Assembly (NCBI RefSeq): GCF_000003815.2 | Contig: NC_049991.1 | Coordinates: 13,885,612-13,949,611 of the forward strand | Source: Branchiostoma floridae | Lineage: Eukaryota > Chordata > Leptocardii > Amphioxiformes > Branchiostomatidae | Length of the DNA: 64,000 bases | Reading direction: 5' to 3' | In this document: piece after piece, positions 53,801 through 64,000 of the stretch | How the letters are laid out: every line of letters starts with the position of its first letter | Numbering within the stretch: position 1 is the stretch's first letter | The notes under the pieces: model-generated | The model's database searches: none | What the model was told of the DNA's origin: nothing | What the model saw: the letters and a program-made list of their open reading frames with translations, nothing else | Made by a program: the position numbers and the translations under genes

Positions 53801-55804
53801 AGATACCATTGTAATCCATCAAGAGGTTCTGGAGTTATGCTGACTAGAAAACTCTGGAAATACAAACAAATACACACACAGATAGACACACCCAAAACAA
53901 TATCTCCATTTTCATTCATTGAGCTAACTAAAGAAAATGATATTTCTTAAAGATTGTCATCATCATCACGGACGGGAAGGCAATGGATAGGGAGGTTCTG
54001 CGAAAAGCGGCACAGGATGTAAAAGCTGATGGTGCAATGATCTGTGCAGTTGGTGTGGGAGGCTTCGTGCTAAAGGAGATAACTGTAAGGAGAAGTAATT
54101 ATTGACGTTGGAAAGATGTTTAGAAAGAAACGATCTTATAGAAAGGGGTGGATATTACCATGACAACATGACAACATGAGACTGTATATGAAAAGAAGTG
54201 AGCCTGATTGTACTGTTGAACACAGTCGGAATTAATGAGACTGTTAATACATGTCAAAGCTAATTCAACTACTGGTGAATACCATGTCTATTCAATTAGA
54301 AAATTGGCCTATGTAACTTCAGTTGAACACAATCGTTATGATATTTTGTTTATTAGTTAATTGAATAGTGAAAGGAATTTATTATGCTATTATAATTACA
54401 AGCTAAGAACGGGTCATAGTGAAAAATGTGGCATCCTACTACATCTACAACATGAAGGGTAGTGAATGTAGTTTCAACTTTTTCTCGCTTAGTAAGACAG
54501 TTGTAAATTCGTATCTAAAGACAGATGAAGCTTAATTAATATATGTAAAATCTTTCAGCTGCTGGCGTCAAGCCAAGATCTCGTGTTTACGGCAACTGAC
54601 TTTGACCAAATGGACGCGATCAGGGACGCAGTTCTGGATTCCGTCTGTGAAGGTACATCAACGTTTTCGTTAACAGATGGATGTTTACTGTACATATAAG
54701 GCAGCATGGGGTCGTAAAAAATGCTATGAATTATATATCTGGAGCTGAGTCCCAGGTGACCTCAAAATATCGATCCCAATACCTGCTATACATCATCAAA
54801 ACCGGGGCTCGCAACTGTGACTACCAAAAGTGCAGAGACAGACCCAAATTTATCTTTGACACCTTGAGACCTTGAGACTTTATTTGAACATCCTAATCTT
54901 CCTATCTTAAACATGACTCAAATGTACAAAGCAATGCACCTGGAGGGAATTGCTTGAAAATTTCGCTCACATGCCTTCTCACAGGGCAAGTACGCCGCGA
55001 CATCGCGTGGGAGATCGACTCCACCCTGCAGTTCCTGAAGGAGTCGGCAGTGGAGCTGGTGGACAACCTGGGGCGCGACATCGAGGAGGACGAGTACGTG
55101 GCCGTCCAGCTGAAGGAGGTGAGCTTCAGGAGAGCGTTGTCTTTTGTATCTCCAAGAAGGTCTTACGGTAGCATAACACTCACTCACTCACTACCCGGTT
55201 TAGCGTCCGTTGTTCCCTGTCTGGTCTTGCAAGGGCTGGACGTTGCAAGGATTGAACGTAAAAGATAGCACTGTATCAAAAGGTGGCAGATGAGTGAAGC
55301 CAGGCTAGCAGTGTGTATACTACCAGAGCCCGTCTGACTCCCTTTGACCGGCTATACTCATTGGTCAGCTTTAATACTATCTTATGGTACCGTATAATCC
55401 GCTTGGAGATTACGTCTTTTGATAACCGAGCGGGAAAAACGATTTTACCAATGTTTGTCACTATGAAACACAGAGAATAGCTTACATGAAACTATGCCAC
55501 TGGCTGTGACAAAAGCTATTGAAAACTGTGTAAGACTTTTTACACTAATTCTGGAACAAAACCACATTTTCAAACCAGCTTCATAGTTTCATTCTTGCCT
55601 GTATCAAATACGATGAAGCATTGACGGTCCGTGGTTCTGTTGCAGGCCCTGGATGCCCTGTTTGGGCTGGAGGCTCGGTTGGAGAAGAGGGCAGAGAACG
55701 AAGGCAGCGGGGTCATGGAGGATCTGCTCAAACTTGGCAATCAGCTGGACCACATCCGGGACATTGCCGTGCCCCTGGAACTCAAAGAAGTTCCCGAGTT
55801 TTAA
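46557..55804 (+). CDS. Gene 2: shortened multi-lectin/vWA relative of gene 1 (16 exons, 889 residues)
   Basis: Exons 46557-46637, 46899-46982, 47774-47884, 48418-48705, 49063-49201, 49612-49944, 50089-50388, 51364-51641, 51876-52014, 52444-52518, 52896-53104, 53660-53773, 53953-54084, 54559-54652, 54985-55118 and 55646-55804 give a 2670-nt frame with consistent phases and no stop. Domains: signal peptide, helices, CLECT, GCW, GCW, CLECT, short Thr-rich segment, vWA, helical tail. Discoidin-like, F-lectin, WSC, Cys-rich and tectonin parts are missing. Both ends match gene 1 closely, including introns and flanks. Five structural changes all keep the frame, which argues for a working gene, but one exon relic (50946-50970) must be skipped. 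It could be a tandem paralogue or a structural allele placed in tandem. An N gap lies inside intron 2. Confidence 0.75.
47349..47727. other. Assembly gap (379 N) in gene 2 intron 2
   Basis: A run of N in a CT-rich tract; the 130 bases before it contain odd C and T runs suggesting poor base calls. Confidence 1.
48026..48155 (+). repeat. Dispersed repeat family (copy 2), intron 3 of gene 2
   Basis: Homologous by descent to 9078-9225; slightly shortened at the right end. Confidence 0.65.
48418..49201 (+). CDS. Gene 2 exons 4-5: C-type lectin domain 1 with fused leader
   Basis: Exon 4 (48418-48705, 288 nt, phase 0-0) joins what in gene 1 are two exons: it starts like the His-Gly exon (GF then LHGGAADGSS) and runs straight into the lectin without the 288-base intron, so the five His-Gly pairs are gone. 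Exon 5 is 49063-49201. WIGLDD, EPNNAGG and WDDDTC are intact. The change removes the phase-1 border yet keeps the frame. Confidence 0.87.
49612..50388 (+). CDS. Gene 2 exons 6-7: two GCW-type cysteine domains
   Basis: Exons are 49612-49944 and 50089-50388, phase 1-1, the same lengths as exons 7-8 of gene 1. Differences are few (LNADYKRRNNALGKCYQ for [23 protein letters not shown] for SNRAIA). All cysteines and WAN.VYRI are kept. Confidence 0.82.
50946..50970 (+). pseudogene. Gene 2 relic of a discoidin-like exon (last 25 nt only)
   Basis: The sequence encoding IGFYGMEA and its GTAAG donor are present, but everything upstream of it in the exon, and the acceptor, is missing. The break joins intron sequence ending GTAAAG to the exon end at a shared TAAAG, five bases of microhomology. 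Using the AG at the join would give the wrong phase, so the piece is probably skipped and exon 7 spliced to 51364. Confidence 0.75.
51170..51345. other. Unassigned insertion before gene 2 CLECT 2
   Basis: About 175 bases with repeated words CCGTACGTG and CGTAC replace the sequence found in gene 1 at 14285-14340. It may be a MITE, but no clear inverted ends were found. Confidence 0.35.
51364..52014 (+). CDS. Gene 2 exons 8-9: C-type lectin domain 2
   Basis: Exons are 51364-51641 and 51876-52014. The Gly/Ser leader is three codons longer than CLECT 2 of gene 1 (GAAGSGGTSGSC). WIGLDD, EPNNAGG and WDDDTC are intact. Its acceptor and the phase-1 start match those of the module A lectins, so splicing from exon 7 keeps the frame. 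Confidence 0.87.
52444..52518 (+). CDS. Gene 2 exon 10: chimeric exon, GCW leader fused to Thr-rich linker
   Basis: The first ~33 nt and its acceptor are those of a GCW exon ([11 protein letters not shown]), and the rest, with its donor, is the 3' half of the Thr-rich exon of gene 1 ([15 protein letters not shown]). The join falls at GGGACT, present in both parents. The 75-nt exon is phase 1-1 and open, so it links CLECT 2 to the vWA domain. In gene 1 coordinates the deletion spans from a GCW leader to about 34167, removing WSC, both tectonin propellers and more. Confidence 0.8.
52896..54652 (+). CDS. Gene 2 exons 11-14: von Willebrand factor A domain
   Basis: Exons are 52896-53104, 53660-53773, 53953-54084 and 54559-54652, the same lengths as in gene 1. 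MIDAS residues are intact (VDGSKS, FTGKAL, ITDGKA). Conservative changes include IVDG for LVDG, HLNF for YLNF and DREV for DEEV. Intron 11 carries a MITE absent from gene 1, and the gene 1 LINE relic is absent from intron 13. Confidence 0.89.
53125..53354. mobile_element. MITE with TAA target duplication, gene 2 intron 11
   Basis: 230 bp with inverted ends CCCCTTTCCACTAG and CTAGTGGAAAGGGG, then CGGCG on each side. TAA flanks both ends (53122-53124, 53355-53357). The empty site ACTAAGCAACG is seen in gene 1 at about 34805. A 3-bp TAA target fits PIF/Harbinger. Confidence 0.82.
54985..55804 (+). CDS. Gene 2 exons 15-16: helical C-terminus and stop
   Basis: Exons are 54985-55118 and 55646-55804 (TAA at 55802-55804). 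Exon 15 is 27 nt shorter than in gene 1, removing nine residues of a predicted helix in frame. Exon 16 is the same as in gene 1 at the protein level. A (TTGA)n tract follows the stop in both copies. Confidence 0.83.
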
Positions 55805-55810
55805 GAGATG

Positions 55811-55811
<1 letters not shown>

Positions 55812-55850
<39 letters not shown>
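55812..55850 (+). repeat. (TTGA)n microsatellite after gene 2 stop
   Basis: Nine or so units; longer than the matching tract at 38216-38241. Confidence 0.9.
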
Positions 55851-55852
<2 letters not shown>

Positions 55853-55983
55853 TTTTGTTTGTTGATTCATCCATCGATCATGTAATCTGTATCCCTGTGA
55901 TATTTTGTAAGACCGTGACCTCTTTCCTCATCACCCCAGTGATAGGTATTTCATGAATAAAGAAAGTATCAAACCTGAAACTA

Positions 55984-55989
55984 AATAAA
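55984..55989 (+). promoter_or_regulatory. Gene 2 polyadenylation signal AATAAA
   Basis: Homologous to the signal at 38377-38382. A second AATAAA lies slightly upstream at 55956-55961 in this copy only. Confidence 0.5.
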
Positions 55990-56925
55990 GGATCAAGCAA
56001 GCAATCAACATAAAGAAGAACTGTTTTAAATAGACAGATAGTAGTAGCGGTGTAGTAGCGGTGCGGTTTTTGCCATTAGATTGGCCAAGTAGAGGATGGC
56101 GACTTTTATAGAAGTTACGTTGTAGTACTTAAGTTTATGAACAAGTTTGACAAGCTGACCCTTATGATATCGCACAGGAGAAGCTGACAAAGGAAGTTTA
56201 GGATGATTTTCAATCAATAGTTGCTCAGGTGACGAATATATTTAATTATAAGGGGGCGTGTTTATAAAGAATAGAATATGTGATTAAGTTTAGGCAGACG
56301 AAACATATGTGGATCAACGCAGAAATAAGGATAATGATAAAGGAGTCTAGGTCTACATCATGCTGGAAGTAAGTTCTAGGTGACGCTTCTGTATCAATTT
56401 AAGTTTTCAGTGCAGCACTAGTAGAAACTCTGTCCGCAAGATAGTGTTGCTTGCGACATATTCTCCCACTTTGTTTGGACAAGAGCATTAGGTAATTTCA
56501 AAGTATACAGGCTAGCTATGTCGTACAACCACCCCCGATCACAAGCCACATTAAGACAGTTCCGTCCAATGTTACATATTATCAAACAACCTTGTCCTGA
56601 GCAACCACCACCGTCCTCAGTATTTCCTCAGTCCCTTAATAGTTGCTGAATCCAAAGATTGACTGTACTTATTTGGAACTTCTTCTCGCCTTTCTGTAAG
56701 CCACACCACTTTACGACTATGCTGTTATATGACAGGTGATAGGGTCTGTCTGACCAATAAAATTGGTTGTGGAACTCTCGTGTCATGTGTTTTTGTTAAC
56801 GGAACACACAACTAACCCATGTTCATATCACGTATATATTTCAAACTATGATGAATAATAACTTACTGTAACATCCCTTACCGTACAGTGTGTGTGATTG
56901 TGGGCGTTCTTTACACACTCTAATA

Positions 56926-59439
56926 TCAGGACAATTTCAACTAGACTACTCCAATATGCTCAGAATCTTGCACACTGTCTCTGTGATCTCCACATAATAG
57001 CTGTTATACTTTGATTAATGGTCTAATGATTAGCTGCTGACAGTTTGACAGATTATTCGGTTAACCGAGCGTGTGCATTCAGGTCAATGACGATGACATC
57101 TAGCTTAATGAAGTGTGATTAGTATGCGTCAAGCCTCAGTGAACACAAACTAGTGTAGAAGTTAAGACACTTGATAGTTCGTTATTCGGCCCAAACATGT
57201 ATACAACGACGCGTTTTGGGGGTTTTGATCACGCTCACCACATGTTTGCCATTGAAAATTGCAACACCTATTCCAAGAAATTCTTCCTGAGACATTTCCC
57301 CACCGTATTTGGACTCCCAAACCTTCCTGAAGACATTCCCCCACCATCTTGCCACCGTGTTTGGCCACCGTTGCACATCCAACCTGCCACCTTTAACCAC
57401 TGTCCTCGCTCGACCCATGCGTGGAATTTTCAGTCGTCAATAAATCAACGCGAGATTCCTCGGTAATAAAGGATATTCTGACGGCATTGCTGACACAGGT
57501 GTCGTCTCTGCCCTGCGGGATCTGCGCTGTAATGTCACATTATTCGTGTCGTTAACCTATCTGACAGTATATAATGCAGGGTTCTATATAATCATTACCA
57601 TATTCTGCCTCGCAATCCATTCAAATTCAAGTGGAATACATGAAAGTTTACGTTGCAAAGAAGCAATGAACGGAAACAAAGAATATACTTGTATCAACTT
57701 GTATGCGTTATGGGGCAACACAAGCATGTAATTCCTCGCTGCACATAAAGTTTAATTGTGTACTGTCGTGATTATTACCTCATTTTCCAACTCGGTGTCA
57801 CATCATAAATCACCTGAACAGCGAAAAATACTAAAACTGTATGAAGTAAGAACACGCGTGATTCGGATCTGATAATCTGCACAGCCTCCGTTCTTGCCAT
57901 AAGATGGCAGTTGATAGGTCATGTGTGTATAATCAGACCTGAGGTGTTGAGGTGCTGCCATTGTTCTACACAGCCAGTTCAACAATGTGGGGAAGACAGC
58001 CTGGAGGCTTCGGGACCTAAGCCGTCTCGCGGAAAGGGGGCGGGGTCGGAATCACTGGCACCTGAGAAGGAACATGTGCAAAAATTACCTCTGCAAAGAT
58101 ATGCAAATGTCTGTTCTGCCTTTTTCAGTTTCTCCATACTGGTGACGAGTACAAAACCAACCAATGACAGCAGGCGAACCCATTAGATAAAGCAATAAAA
58201 CTACATTAGTGCATGTGCTTGCTCCACACAGTTTTTGCCGAATTATCCAAATCTGATTGGACTGTGTAAGCTAATTAAGCCGTGTACTGTACTGCACTAG
58301 GCGCGGGAATCTGAACAGTCATTTGAAGTTAGTGAATCTACTGGACAAGGCCAAGCGTCTTGATGTGTGAACTTCATTAAAGGCTCTGGAAATAATTGAG
58401 TGTAAAATTCCGAAATTACCATTTAATGTTGCTTTTGCGCGTACAGTTTAAAAATAGCATTTTCGTTTCTTTTTTTTTTTGCTTGTTAATAAAGGGCGAA
58501 CTGATGCCTAACATAGGTGCCGCGGCCACTACCGGAAAGTTAACGTATGATGAAACAGATGCATGTAATAAATGCACATACATTCAGCCATCTGAACACT
58601 GATGTTCCTTTAAGGCATCCTTCGTTTATGACGTATGTCTAGCTCCCCCTTGCGGCGATGGCTGGAACAAATAGAGGAACAGCACTAGACTCATTCTAGC
58701 CTTTATGAAAATGTAGACGTCCTTCGCTTTTATGAAACAAACAAAAAGCAAATGAATAAACAAACGAGAGAAAATGATGTGACCCTTTCCTGTCATCTTT
58801 ATGATTTCAACCCGATAATCCTTATCTATACTAAACGCCAGCCATTGTCTGACAGTATACATAAGCTTCCATTGTCTGTGTGTTCTTGACCTTCTGACCG
58901 CTTGTCGCAGCCCCGGGTAACGTCTTGTCTAGACGCTGCACCATATGGAGCTATTTGTCGGTCAAATGGGGAGCTACCTTGACCACACAACTGTCAAAAA
59001 TGTACAATGTAGAAAAGTAGGTTTGAATTCTGTTGTAACGAATTTGGCGCGTTTCCAACTCGGAGATGCATCAGGTGGATGCACAAAGCACAAAAGTAAT
59101 GTGACCCAATGTCACCCTAGTGTGCCAGTTATTGTTGTTGATCAACTGTATGACAGTTTGAACGTCACGTGTTGAGGTAAAGAGGACTAAGGGGACTATT
59201 CCACTGTTTGGTCTACGGGAGGGGTCTTTATCAAGGCGAGGTTTGATAACCTCCGATGAATCTTCTCATAGATTGTAGTCGATACGGGAGAATAAACTTT
59301 GAAAATGAACGTATCTAACATTTGACTGTCGTTGTTTTCAGAAAAATACTACAGCAGAACACCACAAAAGTTGTATTACATTTAGTCTCTCGCGCACGTA
59401 CTCACACTCCCCACCAATTTGTCTGAGTGGTACCGTCTT
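56926..59439. other. Single-copy sequence after the duplication
   Basis: No match to other parts of the window. Short ORFs up to about 90 residues exist on both strands (for example 57197-57466) but have no recognisable family and no splice context. Confidence 0.5.
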
Positions 59440-59611
59440 CCCGATTGTGACGCGTGTCTAGGACCCCGCAAGACGCACCCGATTGAACCAGAAGGGTGCA
59501 TGCGCGTCTTTCCGCCAGTTTTCTCACGTCTGTTGGAATGAGGGCTACTCTTTAGTTCCAGTCGTTCCTAGTCGCACAGCAGGAAAACTTTCCCGGAGGA
59601 AGGCGGAGGAA
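59440..59611 (+). promoter_or_regulatory. Possible CpG-rich promoter and 5' exon of a gene beyond the window
   Basis: A GC- and CpG-rich stretch ends in GGAGGAAG followed by GTAAGTGAG, a near-perfect donor. It could be a non-coding first exon of a + strand gene continuing past 64000. No coding exon was found downstream in the window, so this is weak. Confidence 0.25.
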
Positions 59612-62600
59612 GGTAAGTGAGCTGCGAAACAAAAATAGCGCGCAATTTTAGACTAAAGCGTATGAGCAATGTCAGTGAGGTCGTTGGCAAGAAAAGTTGA
59701 AGAGTGAGAAATGTCATCGTTACAAAGTTTGATTTAACCTTTAGAGTCATGTCCTTGAAACGGTTTTGAAGACGAAAGAGACATCAGAACAGGACAAAAA
59801 AGTTTTGCAGGCGGCGGAAAGTTGACAACGTATGCTTCTGATCATCCGACACAGATCTTTCGTTACAATTGTCTATTTTAGGATAATCTGAAGCCACCAG
59901 CGTCAATTTCGCAGTTGACCCTCGATGTACATGGGTGCGCGCGTATTTGGGGGGCGTGTACTCAATAATCGGTTAACAGATTGGTATTGTTCAGCACAAA
60001 TGTTCTCTTTTCCACCATCTCCTGTAATGCTTAGTTTGCGCATTTGCCTCATGAGGCAGGTTGCGCATTTTTGTGTGACTCTTAAAGTCGGTTGCGATCA
60101 TATACTGGACCTTACGTTGACAAAAGATTCAATGTTCTGACAGCTGCTACTTTTTCTGTTTCTTCCATAAGGTCAGTAGGCCACGATAAAAAATGGCGGA
60201 ATTTCGTTGCTTCATGTTTGCTTACTGTACCCAGAACATCTAAACCATCTATAGATGAGTGGCAAGATTCTTAACATCTCTTTAACATCTTCAACTACTG
60301 AAGTCTGTAACATGTTTCCCGGGATCTTTTAATCGAGTAAATCTTTTTCTTCGTCTCTAGTATGTATTTTAAGATCGTACAATATTCGGGTCGAACGTTG
60401 AGAAAGCTTCGTTCTTCTTTATATCAAAGATAGGCGCAGCTCCAATGAAAAGTACCTTACACTGTGTCTATAGTTAGAGAGTGTTGAACACACAATGTAT
60501 GGTAGGTCAACTCTAGGAACCAAATAGGAATGATTGTAAGTTGTGAGAGTGTGAGAATGTGCGAAGAGAGATTTCTATGAACTTGTTTGCTGAACGATGT
60601 TGGTGGAAATGAAGCAAGCGCCAAATGACAAAAAAATACATGTACTTCTGTCAAGCTTCCACTCACAGCCATTCTGCCGTTTCCATTAGAATTTGTACAG
60701 TTTTCTGTCAAATGAGATATTTCTTATTCCCCCAAACCGTTTCTTATCACTCAAAAATGCGCGCTAAAATACAAACTTCTCAATGCCCGCATTGTCCGCA
60801 CTCGTTCTTGTGTTTCACCATTGTTCGTGCCATCATAACGCCGCGAGGCACTGTGTACATGCTTCACCGTATTGTGGGATTTGTTTGACATTCCACGACT
60901 AAAGAGATGTCCCCTATAAAAGGACTAGAACTTTTTACATTCAGTGTTTAAAAAAAACAAACTATTTCTTCGTTGATTTTTTAGACGGACCTTTTGAAAA
61001 ATATTGCTGTAAATTTATATAGACGAACGTTTAAAAGTTATAAGATTTAAAAATTGTGACCAGGGGTATTTTTGTGTACATTAAGATCAGTTTCCCATTG
61101 CGCATAAGTAGGTTTTTCTGTAGTTGTGAAGGGGTTATACAATTAAAGATTCAACAACTTTCCGAAATGTATCTATACGTCAATCTATAATCTAATGGAA
61201 AAGAATACTAGTATAGGATATCAGCGACTTCTGAATCAAGTTGATAAGATGATGCCTGTGAAATAATACAGTAGAATGTCAACAACATAAAAGCTTTGAA
61301 CTTAATTCAAAGGTAAAGTATGACAAAAGACACAGTTCTGAGAAACTGTTGTAGTCGACATGTTGAACTAAACAACGGGTAACTAAGTAACAAGGAGCAA
61401 ACACTGACAACTAAGTAACCTCTAATGTAGTAACAACAATATGAATATAAATCATGTTAACTGTGTATGTTTTTAATTCGCTTTTGCAATGTATCATTTA
61501 CTATGCATAAACATACATACACAGGCGGATATACAAGTTGGACATGCTAACAGCCTATGTGGTCTGTGTATACAAAAGAGGTCACGGGCTAAATGTGATC
61601 TTATATATCAAACCTGATTTAACAGTGAACAGTGAAGCATATACAGTGAATCATAGGGGGTATGGGTTCAAACAGTTCCATTATCAAAAGTGACGTGTTA
61701 AGTTAGCAGGAACATATTGATAGTCCTATACACTCAGCTCAGCACCAGACGTTCAGAAACTTGAATTTGATGAATCAGATCCCCATTATCACTTGTATAG
61801 CACTGTGTATTATTCGAAAGCCTATTCTGATGCGAGCGTGCGAATAAAAAAAGTCCCCCCCCCCAAAGTTGCCTTCATTATGAAATATAAATGGTCAGAA
61901 AGGTTTCACCGAGCACCGAACAATTGATTCTTCATTTTTCTGCATATCTTTGTCTTTGACCTTATTTTGCTCATTTTGTAGCTACTTTATACGATTTATA
62001 GTATGATTGGAAACTTGGAAACGGCCTAAAATTAGTGAGCACGTGGATGCCATCCATATAATCAAATAGATATGGCTATATATATATATAGATCAAAGCT
62101 CGTCTGTGTAGACCAACTACATCGTTCTGTTAATGCCGCCATGAATATGCATTTAAGGCCATAAAGCACTTAGTTATGAAGTTTAAGCTAAAACACTTAT
62201 TGATATTAGAAACGGCCAGATGTTTCCATATGATTTTGGGGGTGGGGTGAAGGGCTAGAATATGATATATTACAATCTGACATCTTCTCTGAAAACCCGG
62301 TTAAAAACTCTCGATCCTTGACCTTTGTCCAAAAAAACATCATATAGGTCATTGATTACAACAACCGATTTTTTATCTATAGATTTTAGAAAAATTCGAC
62401 TATGTCTGAACGTTGATAACGGACTTGAATAAGTATACTTTCTCTTGATCAGAATTGAACACACAGCAGAAATTTGAACTCTTGAATTGCTGACAAAATC
62501 GTCGGGCAATTCGCCTCGGGCTTTGCGGCAGAGATTTCAATGCTTGTCCCTGCAGTGTTTCACCGTTGTTAAGCCTATTGTCAAGAAATCAAGAAAAACT

Positions 62601-63285
62601 GGTCCTGTACACTCGCTTGGTTCTGAACGATTTCTATACCACTGTCTTCTTGATTTAATTTATCTGTTCCCTTGTCAGAAGTATTTGACCCTTCGCGTCT
62701 TGCTCACCAGATGTTTACTTTTCATTGAATATTTTCTATCCCTTTACTATTTTTGTACTCAGAAACATGACCCAATAAGCTGACTTTGTTCAATATTGCG
62801 ACCATCGAAGAAAAAAGCACAAATTTAGCAGTACAGCATAAATACTTCTTAAGTATGTATCTCAATGGACGGTGCGCCGGTTTGCTCTGATTTGCGTCAA
62901 TTATGAAAATGTCTGGCTCAATTTGGCGCAGTAATGTGAGATAACCACTTCAGAAAGCTGGGTTTAACTTTATTGGGATATCACTTCTACATCGTTTTAC
63001 ACTTCGCGGCACACATTTGCACTTAACTATTGAGAAATCAGTTCAACGGTTTTTCTCAAATCCGTTGTTGACCCTTGAACGTTGTGATGTGAGATATTGT
63101 AGTCTTCACTTATCAAGGCTACTGACCTGAAAAGTGTCTGATATGTTTCCCGATTCAATTGACTCAATCACGTTTTACATTATTCCCAGCATAGACATGG
63201 ATATCACAACGTCATTCAAAGTCTTGCACGTTCCCCCAAGACTATTGAAATGCTTCTATAGAACAGATGGGTACAAAACGCAAGT
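59612..63285. other. AT-rich non-coding sequence
   Basis: No gene, RNA or clear repeat was recognised apart from a short TA run near 62080-62094 and a C run near 61857-61866. Confidence 0.5.
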
Positions 63286-63513
63286 TGGAATCTCACTGCA
63301 CTTGGGGCACCTGTGCGACACTGCGGGGTTCGTTCACACCGTTGTGTTATTTTTGCCGTTTTTTTTTATTATTTTGATATTGCGTAATACGTAAAAGTAT
63401 GACGTAGAAGACTTCAAAATACACAAAACGTTCTTTATCTCTGAAATTCATTGAGTAATCTTTAGAAGCCCGCAGTGCCACACCGGTGCCCAAAGTGCAG
63501 TGAGATACCACCT
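63286..63513. mobile_element. PIF/Harbinger-like MITE, second copy
   Basis: Same interior (TTGCGTAATACGTAAAAGTATGA) and the same right end GAGATACCACCT followed by TTA as the element at 6057-6299. The left end is worn (starts near GGAATCTCACTGCAC). Confidence 0.7.
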
Positions 63514-64000
63514 TTAGCAATTTACGCGTGCGCAGTGTCATCGTCACTAACCCTGTCAATCATTTTTGACCCATGAAGGTCGACAATATTGAAAAAAAGA
63601 GAGAACCAGAGATAAAGAATGTACCACAAATGTGTCATTTTCCCACAAGCAATATTCGTCTTCACATCCACAGACCCATCCCCATGTGAAGAAACGCGTG
63701 CATAACCTGAGCAATGGGGCAATGACCTTGTCATTAACTCTGTACTGATTCTGTGTGTTTCTTACTACAGAATGCTTGCAAAGCCTTGCATTTATCAATA
63801 CGTTGTTAATCTATATTCTATTCAAAATGTCTAGAATAGAGAATAGTTGAAAATGACATTGCCTCGGAGAATTCATCGTTATTTGTTTGCATAATCTTCA
63901 CACATATGTTTGTGTACGGCTGACCTGATGCGATCTCACAGTTAGGCGCGCATTCCAACTTTACTTCACACATTTTAACTCGGTATCCACTGACCCTCAA
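63514..64000. other. Non-coding end of window
   Basis: Nothing recognised. Minus-strand ORFs of 60-80 residues have no family signature. Confidence 0.4.

Larger units (their letters stand above)
39817..56925 (+). repeat. Repeat unit 2 of a large tandem duplication (or second haplotype)
   Basis: This block repeats 1-39250 in order: upstream block, gene, 3' flank. It is shorter because the middle of the gene is deleted. Differences are point changes plus transposon presence or absence on both sides. Unit 1 carries the hAT MITE, the SINE at 1335 and the LINE relic; unit 2 carries two LINE insertions and the MITE at 53125. Confidence 0.88.
55805..56925 (+). other. 3' flank of gene 2
   Basis: 3' UTR and non-coding sequence matching 38208-39250, with a ~75-bp insertion near 56530-56605. 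Confidence 0.65.

Noticed and set aside
57162..57466. Overlapping ORFs of 68-89 residues on both strands
   Set aside because: No recognisable domain, no splice context, and the frames oppose each other.

Overview
The window looks like a piece of an invertebrate deuterostome genome, most likely amphioxus (Branchiostoma). The reasons are short phase-1 exons with GT..AG introns of 100-1000 bases, exon-shuffled lectin domains, many small DNA transposons and LINE fragments, and two N gaps. The species is an inference. All coding positions come from reading splice sites and phases by eye; no transcript was available.

The main content is one very large gene on the + strand (gene 1, 7919-38207). I can chain 50 coding exons, all in consistent phase, into a 10,209-nt reading frame (3402 residues). 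The protein has a signal peptide and no membrane segment. Its order is: N-terminal helical and His-Gly region; two tandem copies of module A (C-type lectin, two GCW-type cysteine domains, discoidin-like domain, short Gly linker, F-type fucose lectin); a third C-type lectin; a WSC domain; two copies of module B (Cys-rich hevein-like domain, Gly linker, six-bladed tectonin propeller, discoidin-like domain, C-type lectin); a Thr/Glu/His linker; a von Willebrand A domain with complete MIDAS residues; and a helical C-terminus. It would be a secreted protein carrying about five kinds of glycan-binding fold, plausibly for glycan or microbe recognition or as a mucus or matrix component. The role is inferred from the domains.

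The neighbourhood is duplicated. Sequence from about 39.8 to 56.9 kb repeats 0-39.2 kb, including flanks and introns. The second copy holds gene 2 (46557-55804, 16 exons, 889 residues), a shortened relative with the same ends: signal peptide, helices, C-type lectin, two GCW domains, C-type lectin, short Thr-rich stretch, vWA and C-terminal helices. It lost the discoidin, F-lectin, WSC and tectonin parts through several deletions. One deletion fused the start of a GCW exon to the end of the Thr-rich exon, in frame. Gene 2 may be a tandem paralogue or a second haplotype placed in tandem by the assembler; the sequence alone does not decide.

Region by region: 1-7.9 kb is upstream sequence with a SINE, a hairpin element, retroposon tails, a hAT-like MITE and a Harbinger-like MITE; 7.9-38.2 kb is gene 1; 38.2-46.5 kb is spacer with a 0.41-kb direct repeat, the repeated upstream block and two nested LINE insertions; 46.6-55.8 kb is gene 2; 55.8-56.9 kb is its repeated 3' flank; 57-64 kb is single-copy and apparently non-coding apart from one MITE and a possible 5' exon.
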